Positions 47,266 to 59,894 of a stretch of 64,000 nucleotides of DNA are shown here, piece after piece. Under the pieces are notes generated by a model. That model had not been told where the DNA came from. It was given only the letters and a program-made list of their open reading frames with translations, and made no database searches. The translations under genes and the position numbers were made by a program. The stretch is from positions 171,647 through 235,646 of the forward strand of contig SJOL01004449.1 of assembly GCA_004794785.1 (NCBI GenBank). Reading direction: 5' to 3'. How positions within the stretch are numbered: the first letter of the stretch is position 1; the number at the start of each line of letters is the position of its first letter. Source of the stretch: Opisthorchis felineus. Lineage: Eukaryota; Platyhelminthes; Trematoda; Opisthorchiida; Opisthorchiidae.

Positions 47266-47448
47266 CTCGAATTTCTGGATCAACGAACTCCGCCAGTCCA
47301 AGTATCCTCACTGTGGTCAGCCCAGCTCTTGTCCACTGGATGCCAAAAGTGGGAGATGTATCCACAGGATTTCTTGGACATGTGAAGAATACTGCAGCTC
47401 CTTGGACAGCCTGTTGAACTTGGATATTTGAGGACGTAGAATCAACAT
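47266..47448 (-). CDS. Internal exon encoding the first half of an Ig-like domain, nephrin/Kirre-like
   Basis: The acceptor ccttcttgttccag ends at 47,449 and the donor CGAG|GTGAGT follows 47,266: textbook sites around a 183-nt exon, phase 1 to phase 1. The open frame reads VDSTSSNIQVQQAVQGAAVF, FTCPRNPVDTSPTFGIQWTR and AGLTTVRILGLAEFVDPEIR. VQGAAVFFTC is the B strand with its disulphide Cys, and IQWTRAG the C strand with the core Trp. QWTxxGL followed by a proline-containing C' region is like the first Ig domain of nephrin/Kirre proteins (QWTKDG). The second Cys (F strand) must lie in the next exon downstream (lower coordinates), which I did not find. The two other frames carry stops. Together with the Ig exon at 4,179 it may belong to one adhesion receptor gene. 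Confidence 0.78.
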
Positions 47449-49509
47449 CTGGAACAAGAAGGGCAATTTACCATTAGGCATTTGATTGAAGTGGATTTCA
47501 AAAATTGTGGTGATGAACGATTCCAAAAAACATTTGGGTAAGGAGCACTAGATTCAACTAATGCCGTTTTCATTAAATACTCTTATTAGATTTTCGCCCT
47601 TCTCCTAAGGACGTGCTACCCACAAACATACCAGATGGTCCTTTCAAGACGCAACGAATTCAGACCGCAGGTATCCAACTTAAGAACCACAGCTTGATGA
47701 TCACTCAATAGAATAAAGGTCCTCAAGATTTGGTCATCTCGGGCATCGATTTAACCTAAACATGTATTGACCCCTTAAAAAATAAAATTAATCAGTCTTA
47801 TTACTCTCTAATAAGACAAACCCAAGAATATTACAAAAAGTCATCTAAGAAGCAGTTACTCTAACATAGACTGCTTTTAGTAATTACACAATTTCCCATC
47901 CTTCACTAAAATAGGGGTGAGAGATAGTGCACCCATTATGTACACACCCAAACCAAGCTTTAGGAAACAAGCGAAACCACTTGGTAACTAGCCACCCGTT
48001 GTAGGTAGTTAACTGACACAAGCATATTCAACTTGTCGAATTATGTATGTTTCACGACATGTTTTACTATTTTACCAAATGACAATAAAAGGGATTCGTT
48101 TAACTTTCAGCATTGCAGTATCTGGTTGGGCGTATTCGTTTTTACATTAGCACTTTTACTTGAGTGAACTAAGCATGTATTTTCTATTGGATAGCTGCTT
48201 TTCTGGCTGCGTAAACTGATCTCAACATTTCTTTTATTTGGAGAAGAGCACACGCTTTATGTGGTAGTGTAAGTTTCATGTGCCTGTAAACTGAGTGAAA
48301 TAGCTTTTGTTTGATCAAACGTATACTCATAGTCCACCATCCGTAATGCTTGTATTAAATGCTGAAAGCATACAGATGCCAAACACAAGTGTTGTGTATT
48401 GAATTATGTGTTCCTTTAACACTCTGCTACAGCTAGTTAAAAGTGCACAAATTACACAACTCCCGAAATGCGCTCGCAGACTGTTCTGTCACTAATGTTA
48501 CGTACTAATTTATGTGATTTGGCATTTCACTTAGGAGTTGAGTGACTCACTTATTCGGAATGTTTTCCAGTAGTTAATAGCAAAGAGAGAGTGGCGAATA
48601 CCTCTCAGTATCCAGGAGTTTGAGGTCCTCTGGCGTAAAATGGTGCTTTGGAGCAGATCCACTTCTCAATGGCACTCGATGAGTCACAAAAAGGGGAACT
48701 TTCAATACACGACCAAATGTCTAACGAATCGGCTATCAATGGGTTTAAATTGCCTGACTCTCAACATACCAAACTACTTTTGCTTCAGAAGTGATCTTAC
48801 ACCAAAAGGTAAACAAAAGAACTAACTAGCTACAGGGTGTTGAATGAAAATGATGAATGGTTGCCGCGAACTGACCAAGAAAGTACTGGCCAACTAACTG
48901 TGAGAAAACACGCAATTCGCATTTTTCTTATCAAGTATGCAATGTTTGATGGTGGTTCTATTTATAAACACCCTACAGTTTTAATTTTATCCCAGGAACT
49001 GCCCGTCCAAAACACAGTATCTCAAAGCCTTCAAAGGATAGCAATTACCAAAATCAGTGAGTTGATCAAGAAGTACTGAACGTGTAAAGACGCTTCGTCT
49101 CTCTCAACAAAGAGCGATCACAAAGCGTTCCCTGCTTAATATTTTTTGGTGCCACAAATATTCACAGCTTAAAAACTGATATTTAATACATCGGGTTCTG
49201 CAACTGCATCGCTGTTTGAGATCGTCTCATCCACCCATCTGATTCAATAACAAAGAGACTTCCAGAAGTTCCAGGCTATGGAGTTTTTAGCACTTTGTGA
49301 GCAGTCCTCATATCTCAAAGGACGAATAAGTACTGAACTAGAGTGAATGAGAGTCACTAATAAACATTATAGCAGGCCATGTCAGTGAACGAACTAGTAG
49401 GGGTCTGAGCGTGGTGCTAACTTTTTGGGTATCTAATCATATGTTCGTACGTGGAAGTAAAATATGGCACATCTCAAAATTTTTCTAAGCACGGCGACCG
49501 AAAGGTGAG
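47449..49509. other. No supported gene
   Basis: Upstream side of the Ig exon, expected to be intron. A plus-strand frame at 48,837-49,079 shows protein-like text but has no compatible splice pair (the only candidate intron would be 27 bases and out of phase). Confidence 0.4.
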
Positions 49510-50050
49510 CTCATTTATAGGTGGCTTAAGCTTTATGTTGCATAATCATCGTACTCTATACTCCACAAATGATCATAAAGACAACTTTTACTTCGAAAAC
49601 TATGCCTTACTTCAAACAGTTTCACAAACCGACGGAATTCACCGGCTCCGAGTGAACGTATCAGTCGGCACCAACCCCTGTGTACGCTATGGTATATAGA
49701 ACGTAAACGCCAACGGTGATCGACTTAGACTTTGCGGTATCCACGCATTTGTTGTCACTGATGTAAGATTTCGCCTCGAGTAGCAGCACACAGCGGTCCT
49801 TCTAAGCTAATCGATTACGTTGTCGTTCGCCAGCAGGATAAGCATGAGGTGTGCTTCACCTCAATCTAAAACTCAATCAGCTACACGCCATGTACCATAG
49901 GCGCATTGGTTCTAACTGCTATAGTTTCGATCACCTGAAAACGGGACAGTGTGGGGCATAAAGCCAAGTCTTGGAGGCGATGTCATGTTCAGTTAGTTTG
50001 GAAATCGGGTAGCTACGCATTGAAGTCGATAGATTTGATGCACGAGCGCC
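49510..50050 (+). mobile_element. Non-LTR retrotransposon endonuclease fragment, second type
   Basis: This is an APE-type endonuclease from a different LINE class than the others here. Blocks occur in order across frameshifts: KDNFYFENYALLQTVSQTD (about 49,575-49,635), VNVSVGTNPCVRYGI (where relatives have GDFNARVGTDHxxW), NVNANGDRLRLCGIHAFVVT with DVRF (about 49,700-49,775), and SKLIDYVVVRQQDKHEV at 49,801-49,851, the HLIDYVxVRxxDxxxV motif near the end of the domain. A decayed tail continues to about 50,050. The catalytic GDFNA is destroyed. The motif set is like RTE/BovB-type endonucleases. No RT follows. Confidence 0.72.
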
Positions 50051-53000
50051 ACTGACTGCGAGATTGGGCCATTTCTGCCACATGAGTAATGCACGAAGTC
50101 GACTACGGAACGCACAATTAATAAGTCTGAACGAAGTCTAAATTCCAAATTCATCAGCCACACTAAGTCAACTAAACCAGTGATTACAAGAAAAGTGAAA
50201 CGAACCGTCTCAAAAACCCGAAAATTAGTTTGACGGCGAGCATCGTCTGGTCCGCTTGCTGACGGTCTTTAATCAATCCAGCCCGCTGATGAAAGTATGG
50301 CACAACCTGAAGCATCAGAGCATAACGATGGCAATTAGCGAGATCTGGGAACTGCACTCCAGAAGCCTTGAAAAGTTTGGCAAGAACAACCAGCAAATAA
50401 GATAGCTGGAAGCTAAAAAGCGAGGCATTTTTTCAGACCTTATGTCCATCCGAACAATGAATTCAAAAAACAGCAGCTAAAAGATGTTCCTTCGGGTTTC
50501 CAACGGACATTGGGCGGCTACGTGATCCGCATGCGGCTCAACGCAAACTGCATGTGGCATTACCCACTGTTCACCAGTATTCATCAGCGTAGTTCGATGT
50601 AACAAGCCCAACCAGAGGAAACATTGGCATTTTATATCAATTTTTCCGGGTTTGCAGAATAAATGTCTCCGATTGATTCATCCACCCCGGCTTCCTTGAG
50701 AGAGGAAGAGATTTTGGTCTCTAACTATCGTTTTCAGTCATGTTTCCCTATGGAACATCTCACATAGGCGGGTGTGAAAATGCAAGGGCGAAGTTGTTAT
50801 AGTTGTATTTCTGGAGGTAACAATGTCTGAAGCAAATCACTCTACACGACTGGTTTTTTCGTGCAACTAAGCGACTTACAACGGTCACAATACTCGGTAG
50901 TTACAATGGAACACCCGATCTCAACAAAGCGATCATATTGACATTTGGCCAAATCATTATTAACACTACTACTCAAGGATACTCTATTGCTTTAGCTCTA
51001 CTGATTTGCCTTCTAATTTATCAGCGATTCGGAGCATCTAGCAAACCTAAGGCGTCGGTAGGTCTTCTGACCGTTCCCGGAGAGAAGTGTGCACTGTGCG
51101 TTCGGCTGAAAACAACTTGGATTTTCATTAAATACTGTCCAATATTTCTCAATCTGCAAAAAAGTCTGATTCTGCAAGCTGCAGTAGCACGTATCTACTG
51201 AAGCAAATGGTAAAATTGACAAATACTGCTGTAGTGGAATTTCTTGCGTCTGGTTTTTCACATTAAGTTTACCCAAATTCATTCAGACATTGTGTCCTAG
51301 TTAAGGGGCCTAATATGGGAAGAAAAATTTCTGTGGCTTCTCACAAGATTCTGTCAAACCAAAGTGATATGTGAACAGGTTGACGTGTGGCATAGCCCTG
51401 TAACATATTGAGATAATGTCTCAAGCCAGCTAGAAATGTATTTCCCAGTAAATGAGATTCTGTTGAAAGCGGAAGTTCTGATTTGACGTGACAGCTAGAG
51501 TGAAAACTTTCGAGTGACAAGGATCTCAGTACAAGATATACCAAAAGGTATTATCATGGCGTGGCCAACATATATCGACTGGCAGATCAACATAACATTT
51601 AGAATGTCTTGTACATTGCCTAGGTGATATTAGCAAAGACATCTCTACCATCTAGTCTACTGGACAAGGAACTAGACTAAAGTGTAGGAGTAGAACACGT
51701 GTGTTGTGGCTAGTCGGATAAAATATAAGAAAAATTTTGACAATGCTATTCTCACCGAAACTTTGTGGCTAGCCAACTAAACCGAAACAGATTTTAGGGC
51801 TTGGCTGATCTACTTCGCCGAATTGAAAAACTACTTAGTTATCGGACAGTCATAATATTGGTTCCCCACCAAAATACTACGCTATTCTGAGGTAACATTT
51901 GAAGTTTAAGGGAAAAAAGATTGCCCACAGTCTTGAGGACCCAAGCTCTTGCTACTGTGTTATCTCCGCACTGTTTTTGAAGCACGCAGTTACCATTCCG
52001 TTCAGCTTGCAACAAAAAACACGGATTAGTGTAGACCTTTTTGCATTTAATCGCACCACCTGAGTAGAACATCAAGAAGGGGAGGGTCTGCAGGTCCCAG
52101 TTGATGAAAGTAATCTAAAGTGCAGACTAGAACCACCCATCTATTGTCTACATCAGCTGGTTTGCCCGTACGCCTACCTCAAAGGGAAAACTACATTAAA
52201 AAATACGAGCCTTATGACGTCATGTGTACAGCCAACAATAACGCATTGATTGACGTTTGCCTGCACATTCTAGACCCACTATTCTTCACACACTTTCTTG
52301 TCAGAAAGGCATGAAATTATTTAACAAGGCTGTGGCACGAATTTATTCACTACGCGTGCCTAAAAAACGAGTCCATACCAGGAATAGACAACAAGTTCTC
52401 CTCTCATAATTTTCATTAAGTATTGCTACCCAAATAAGCCTCCACGAATTACGTGGCACCCTTGAGTCCATCAAGTCAGGTCATCAATGGTTTTGCGGAA
52501 AAATGGAGGAAGAATCTTCAGCGTTCATAATTTCGGGCGAGTAACACACCAAAAAACGGCAGTGTGTAACAAAACTGACGTGTGCATGAGGCACCTGAAG
52601 GTTGGATTTGTTAACATCGCAGTTGGCACATAGACTGGCCAGATATGAGACAAAAGTAGTGCGGTAAAATTAGCCACACATCTTGATCTCGTACATGAAG
52701 TCAAGACAGATTTCAATATTATCAAGTTTATGAAGACAATCTTGTGGAACGTGGTTTTTAGCGAATATCACAAGCTGTGCGACCTCGCTTAATGGGCAAA
52801 GCAGAAACGGATGCGTGAAGGCTTCCACTGCAACTAGAAATCAGCTAGATAGAGCGTGGTAAAATACAAACCTTTTTAGTCAAGCAAACAAACAAAGAAG
52901 CGGAATTAAAAGCGAGACAGAATGTATGAAATGGGTGGTTTTTTGGCCAGTTCTTGAAGAACAGAAAGCAAGGCATCTTACGCTATCAAGACTCACGGAG

Positions 53001-56000
53001 CGTACTCCGACTAGGAACAATTAGAGGCCAATGTAACACTTTTTTTTCAGGCATAGGTCGGACGTTGTTCTAGTTATCGGCTGAGGCTCTTTGAAAGCCT
53101 TGTGGTGTTTGATTGCAAGCAATGAATAGAGAGCCAAATGATTCGGGGTGATTCTAGACATTTTAAGTTTTTATTTTGCTCCATTTTGCTTTTATTTTAT
53201 TTTATTTATTACGAATGATCTATAACAATAATTTGACGGATATAAATAAAATAACAGAACGATCGGCTGGTTAAATAAATTAACAAAATTATTTTAAATA
53301 GAATCGGAAGAATGTGGGTAGAATAAGGACAAGCAGAACTTTTCTCACATTTACATGCAGGTGTAACCTTGGGTAGTACAGGAAGAGAGATAGCTTGATG
53401 TCTTGGAGCATTTCAGCACTTATCCCCAGTAGAGTGGTACTATGGAGCGAGCAGTGTGTGACTCCAAAGCTAGTCAAATACTAGGATAATTATTTCACGG
53501 AGATACTACTTGCCACCATGTAAGTTGGGTAACCCTTGTCGGTACAAGCTACCAAATGCGTTTGAGTAACCCCACGGGATACAATGCAGCGGCGTGCACG
53601 ATCATGTCCTCGATGGTAAGAGTTGAGCGGCCGTGACGATAGGCGAGTTGAAAAGTGTAAAAAAAGCTTCACAGTCTTCTCACTAGTTTCAGGACGGCCG
53701 TCTAAAAAAACTAACGGAATATAGACAACCCGCATGAACGTGTAGGCATCATTCCCAGGGAAAAGATTTACGCGGAGGAATTTCTAGCTATAAGTTAGCT
53801 TTTCGGAACGCCTGCCCAAACTAAACTGGCTTGTTAAAGGAGCGCACAGGGTTCTTGCATATGCTTCGGTGAAAAGATGGTTTGCAAACTGGTATCATAC
53901 GCCTTGTGCAATCAGATATATCACCTGGAGAACACGTCGACTGAGCAGATAACTGAAGGATATCGACAGAAAGTTAACAGCCGAAAGGCGGGCAATTCCA
54001 TTTTTTTGTTTTTTTATCATCAACGTTTCATCTGTGACTGCTACGAAAAAACTGCTTCAACAGCAGAACGTCTCTGGTTTCACAAATTGACTTCCTTGCA
54101 TGACAAATTCAGACATTTATTGCCATTACTTATAGGCCGTGACAGAGACTACATAAAGTCTTTAGGTTAAACGTGCACTCAATGCCAAAAACACTTTATT
54201 CACGGCAAGTGGATTCTCCCATCCCCAGTAAATGGTTTTCACTGGATAACAAACACCAGGAGATAAGTTGGATTAATCCATTAGTCGCCCAAAAAAGACG
54301 GACAAATTATGAGCAAAAAAGACGGGAAGCTGATCGAAGCTGCCAGGTTTATACATGGCATTACTGGTGAATTTTCAGACAACAGATTTATCCGGTGTAC
54401 AGAGATGTGGGTGAATATGTATACTTTGTTCACGGAAACTAAAAACGCTACTAGTAGCCTGGGGGAAAAACCGGAGGAACTTAGCTGTAAAAAGCTTTAT
54501 GGTCAATGTCCTATCATGCGAGTATTAGTTATAGCCTTTCAGTTATGCAGGAGGATTCTAAGGTAATCAAGTGGGCAAGATAATGAACCATAGGTATTTC
54601 TATGCTGGTGTTCCAGCGTGTAGACGCAGATCGGCGTTCGGCAGTGCGTTTTGCGGGACAGATTACTGTATTCGAACAAAGTGAATGAGAAATATCATCA
54701 GGTATTGTCTCAAGAATAATTGTGCAGGCGTTCTTATGTCTCCCAAATAAAATATCTGCTAGAAAACTAAGGAAAATTGTACCGGATACTCGCAAAGAAA
54801 GAATGTGCCGTTTAATAATAATACGACACTCTCAGCGTTCAGCTAAAAACGATGGGTATTCAGTACAAAATGTGTGGTGGAGACATGCTGCTGCATCTGC
54901 GTCGGATCCGTCCGTCATATACGCAAAAATAATAATCGCTGAAAAGACTAAGCGGATGTTTTGTGGTGGCACTTTCAGCGAAAAGGAAGTGCCTGAGTTG
55001 GACGGAATTTTGGTAGAGCACTAGATTGTTAGGCTTTGGGTATTGGAGATGCTCTACCAGTCTCCATCCTTCGGCTATGCAGGATTCTTCTAAGTCGCAA
55101 TTAAACAACTAACTAGTGGAGCGGAGGTTTTCTAGGCGCAGCGGTTTAGCACCAACTGAAGTACCCATTTCGGTCTTCTGGCTTCATTCCAGTGGATTTT
55201 CTTCGGTTCAAAGTAAACGTCTTCTGAGAAAAGTCACCGGTTGAGCTTTGCGCTGACGTGGAGGCATCCGAACTGGCAGCATTGCAAACTTTTGTGACAA
55301 CTTGTCGTTGAAATCACCGAGAACTTAGGCAGCCGCGATGCCTCGTTGTATGTTGCTTAATGTGTATTTCTACGATCAGAGTGCAAGGGAAAGTTTGCAT
55401 ATGTGGCATTTCGCCTGGTCTGAATATGACAAACTTTGGCTATGAACTTAGCCCCGGCTCTGTAGACCTCTATTTCGCAATGCCTGAATTTCTTGGGCAC
55501 AATCGAGGTGAAACGATTGGGGTCCGGATAAAGCGATCCTAGCTGAAAACACAAAGCCAGGCAGGAACCAAAGTAAACAGGAAGCGCTTCATGGTGAATT
55601 GAGAGGCGTGTGTCTTCAATAATGGTAAAGTCTCAGTCAAATGAAGACAAGCAACGGGATGCGCTTTCGGAATACGCCCTCGGTTTTTTAGCACCGATTA
55701 TTGTTTGTCAGTTCGGTTTAGTAGAGACTTTAGCCAAGACTCGGATGATGTAGTGGCCAGGCGTAAGTTAAGGCGCACTTTGATTGCAGCAGTCATCGCG
55801 AACCTATTTATCCTAACAAGAATTTTAGTTTGCAGCGCGTAAAATGGCTGTTATACTAAACTTTTAAAAACGCAGCTTGATGGGCTTTAGTGTTTCTTGT
55901 ACCACATATCTAAATCAGCAATTTGGCAGTATTGTAGAGGACTTCCATCCCGACGAAACAAAGTATTCTCGTTTGGAAACGAACACCCGGTTCGATTCGG

Positions 56001-58676
56001 CCTACCAAGCTTTGGTAATACTCACAATATTACTCTCAAACTTCATTCCATGAGCAAAAGTCATTTGTTGAGGTTATTTAAATAAAACATGACTGTGAAA
56101 GTGTTCTCTTTTAGCCTTATTCTAAAGGAGTTTGCCAGTGATACTGAGCATAAGCACACAGACTGTTGAATGAGCGCCGGATTTCCACCGTTATTCCTCA
56201 TTTGTCTTTTTGTATCTTTATGTATCAAATTCAGATTAACGCTCAAAGTTAACCATCAAAACCTGTTAGCTTACACGGAATACAGTGTTTATTTATGTTT
56301 GGAGAAAGTTTGTTTTGAAAGATTTGGTGAGGTGGTTCCTTAAAAAGGAAGGGGTTGTGCGCTAAATGTCTCTTCTTGGCGTGGTTTGTCCCCTTGTTTC
56401 TACTTAAGTTTTGCACACCGTCTTTCCCTCTTCTTCAAACAAATTTTTCTGTCAGTTTGCGGGATAATTAGTCGACTTGTCTCTTTAATTACACGTTACA
56501 GTAGCACCAAGAAGTACTTCTGACGTGTCAGCCAATCAAGGAAATATTTTTACAACTCGGGGTCCTGAACAACCTCCAAGTGTGCAAACCTCATCGGTAT
56601 CGATGGTGCGACCGCATCACCTAAGTATGCGGTAACAGTCACTCTGATTTTATTCAGCCACATTTTAGTACTGGGCCATCGGCCAGTTGTCAGACCAATA
56701 AATCGGACCCGTTTCATCTAGCGTCTGCTTGTCCGACCATACAATTACATGACCTTCCTTCTTATACATCGTCATTCGTCTAGAGTGACTAAAAGCCACA
56801 TAAATAAATCTGGTGGTTTCTTCTTCTCACAAAGCGAAAGATAATTTATGCGAACGTATCCATAGGGTCCGGTTGGACGTTAGGTGATAGAATTGCCCTC
56901 TCCTCAAAAACGGCACTCGTTTGAACTTTGGCTCCATTTCCGTAGGCTTTTCTACTGAAAGAAAAAATAATTCAGTATAACACACTGCCGTAATTGTGTG
57001 ACGCAGAATCCTTCGTAAATAACTCCCGAAGAACTAGGATCGTTTTATCGAAATGACAGCTAAATTTAACTCTTTTTCCCCCTTCATGCAATAAGAGAAT
57101 CGTAGTCTCTGTACAAAGAAAACTGCGTATTTCATGCAAAATGCTCTACATGCACTCTTTTCAGCAGATATCTTCTAAAAGACGCCTTCATGAAGAAAAA
57201 AATTAAGTGGTGATTATTTTCGACAAACACTCATGTAGAGCTCTAGTCAGTAGGAGCATATCGTGATTCTTTAAAAAATCTCCTGCTCAGGGTGGTCTTC
57301 AGGTAATCGGGGTACTTCATTTTTCAACTGGAACGACTACACAGTATCGACGTATTTTTCCTGCCGTAACACAAATAATGAGGCTGACGGAAACTCCTCG
57401 ACAACCCATCACCTCTTCACCTTGGACCCATCAGTTTGGCGCAGATCCCGAGTATCCATTATTTTTCTCTCCAATTTTATTGTTTAAGCTAAAAACTCGT
57501 CTGCAATTAGAGTTGGTGGTGACGAAATAAACCGAAGGATCTCATTTGAATCTCCTGGGTACTGCATTCTTCAACTGAGTTCGTTTCACAAAGTGTGCCT
57601 CAACCTTTCTTTGAAATAGCATTAAGTTATTAAAGCATTTTTCTTAGCCCAACACTATTTGCAGGCTGCAGAAACCTTTTGACAGACCACAACCGGTTTT
57701 GTCTCTTTTTAAGCTCATTAGGTAGGTCTACTCTTTGACGTTATCACATTTTTACTCACTATCAGATACGTTTAGGTGCTTATTCTTAGGCCACATGGAT
57801 TTCACTTAAGCTATCAGCATGTCTAGAATATTTCACAAGCCAGAGGGCTGAGGTACTCCAGGACAGAAAGTGCTTTTTATTTTGCATATTTGGTTGAAAA
57901 TTTTGTCATTATAAATAGGAATATGCCACTGCTAAACCAGTTCTATAATGGGAGGCCACCAGTAGAACAGAATTTATAGTTTAATAAGTAAATAACCAGC
58001 AAGGTCAAGGACATACTGCAACATAATCGAACGTACTTGGACAACTACTCACGAGTACGTTGCCTGTCAGTTTTGTTCTCTCATGCACCAAGGAAGCTAA
58101 GATCCGTATCGTGTTTTTCGTGCTTCGCTTCTGGGCAAAGCGCTTCTGATCTTTTGGGAACATAAATGAGACGGCTAAGCAATCAGCTGTCTGGCATACG
58201 AAGCAGGATACGGCGGGATGCTCTTCCGCCGAATCAGCTCAGCAACTGGACAGACAGTCAACTTGTTGCCAGACCTCAGCATTGCTATTCCGATGTGCCT
58301 CAGTCTATACACACTGCTTCGGAAGCACATACATGAACGATATTTTTTCATCCTTCTCTGGATGAGACATCACCACAGAGCAGTGTGATTGACTGAGACG
58401 AACTCTGCTTCCACACCTAAGAGGACAGTTATTTCCCTAAATGTTAAGCTGTGCACCTTAACCCGGTTAAAATCTCTGACCCAACCTAGCCCCATAAGCG
58501 CACACCAATTACGTTTCCTCGAAAGATGATGAAACACCTGCAAGTCAGTTGCCAAACTTGGCGGACAGACCAACGGCCACATGGTGAGCTATCAACCTCA
58601 TCCGAATTGCGTTGCCTACTGAAGCCTGCAAAAAAATAGAATGGGCTTTTGGTCGTTTTTCTTTTCCTCCGATTAG
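50051..58676. other. No firmly supported gene
   Basis: Several medium open frames occur on the plus strand at 53,877-55,024 (for example SKKDGKLIEAARFIHGITGE at 54,309, and LRKIVPDTRKERMCRLIIIR at about 54,765) but without recognised family or a consistent splice chain. An AT-rich simple stretch (tttattttattttatttatt) lies at about 53,185-53,210. Confidence 0.35.
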
Positions 58677-59894
58677 CCGTTATTACGTCTCAGTTTTGAG
58701 GACAGGTTTGAGGAGAATGTTGTTGCTTCTAGTAAGTGCAAAGTTTTCTATTTCCTGGAATATATTAACCACCATTATTTCAGATTGTCGTGGTACAGAG
58801 AGGTAAATGTCAGCCCAGAAATCCTTTCGCTGATCTGTACTGTTAACCAGAAGCTATTTTCTTCCTGTTCTTGATCAGGGACACAGGTTCTTGTAAGATT
58901 AACCATGATCTGGGCCTCGTCCCTGTTTTTGAGACGCATATGCTAAAACTTTGAGTGTATGAGGTTGCGCATTTTGAATCAGGCTTTATGTAGCTGCCGG
59001 TTTACTTCGCATTCTTTGTTTTTCTAGACAACTACTACTGATAGGTTGCCTCATGGGCAAAATCTTGCAAGTGGTGAATTTCGCGCTGGTGAATGGTTTT
59101 CTTCATGATTGCCGGAAAACCAGCTGCTACACGGACACGAACAAGGTTGTGATCTTTGTGTCTCAATCAGAACAGGTCACAAACACACTACAGCATGTAA
59201 AGCTAATTGATGTACGGTAAGCCTGAACGTTCAAACGATTGCGGTCAGGAGGAAACCAGGCAACCCAAAGCTCAACTTTGTGCTTAAGTTTTGTGCTAGC
59301 GATAAACAAACAGTGAACAGAGCACCATTATACTGAGCGTTATCATCGTCTGTTTCAGAAGCAGCTAGAAAATATCTACCTTCAATGCGGCTTTTATGTA
59401 TGTCGAGTCTTTTCACTGTACGTCGAGATAACCACCCAGACTTGTGGTTTTCGCGCAACTCGCCCTCCGAAAAGGTGCGGAAATTTCTCATTACGAAGCG
59501 CTTTTTACAATATCCACGCTGCAGCCGTTGTGACAAAATTAGATGTAAAGACATGGTTTCGGCTTTTAGGTTATTTGATGCGGATTCAGACAGATCAAAT
59601 TATTCTGTCAGCTCAGAGTCAGCTGTTCACAGGAGCCCGGCGAAACCAAGCATTCTCATACTCAACACTACTAACCATCCGAGGAGCCCAACACCCAACA
59701 CTCGCGAAGTAGACCATGAGGCAGCTGAGCTGTTACGAAAGGTTTTCAGATATATCAGAGACCTGTTTAAGCGGTTTGGAGACAGCAATTACATTTTAAT
59801 AGAGAAAGCGTTTCGAGAAAAGAAAGTTTGTTATCATTTGAGTATAGATACGGACTTCAATCGTTACTATTGTGAAAAGATTCCTTTGTTTTAG
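58677..59894 (+). CDS. Candidate compact multi-exon gene with about 50-nt introns, unknown product
   Basis: Strong splice signals are dense here. Acceptor cttttcctccgattag opens exon 58,677-58,731 (donor GTAAGT). A 52-nt intron leads to exon 58,784-58,802 (19 nt; donor GTAAAT). A 48-nt intron leads to 58,851 or 58,879 up to 58,892 (donor GTAAGA). Acceptor ttctttgtttttctag opens 59,028, and acceptor atcgtctgtttcag opens 59,359. Two chains stay open. Chain A (PLLRLSFEDRFEENVVAS, CRGTE, SYFLPVLDQGHRF, QLLLIGCLMGK and onward) runs to 59,216 and would stop soon after 59,359. Chain B (RYYVSVLRTGLRRMLLLL, IVVVQR, GTQVL, TTTDRLPHGQNLASGEFRA ending at 59,088) joins in phase into a long last exon. That exon reads AARKYLPSMRLL, then CSRCDKIRCKDM, then EAAELLRKVFRYIRDLFKRF, to a TAG at 59,892. 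Chain B has a membrane-like segment and a 178-codon terminal exon and is slightly preferred. No family is recognised. Confidence 0.38.

Noticed and set aside
48790..48840. Splice pair joining frames at 48,640 and 48,837
   Set aside because: The intron would be 27 bases and the join is out of phase.
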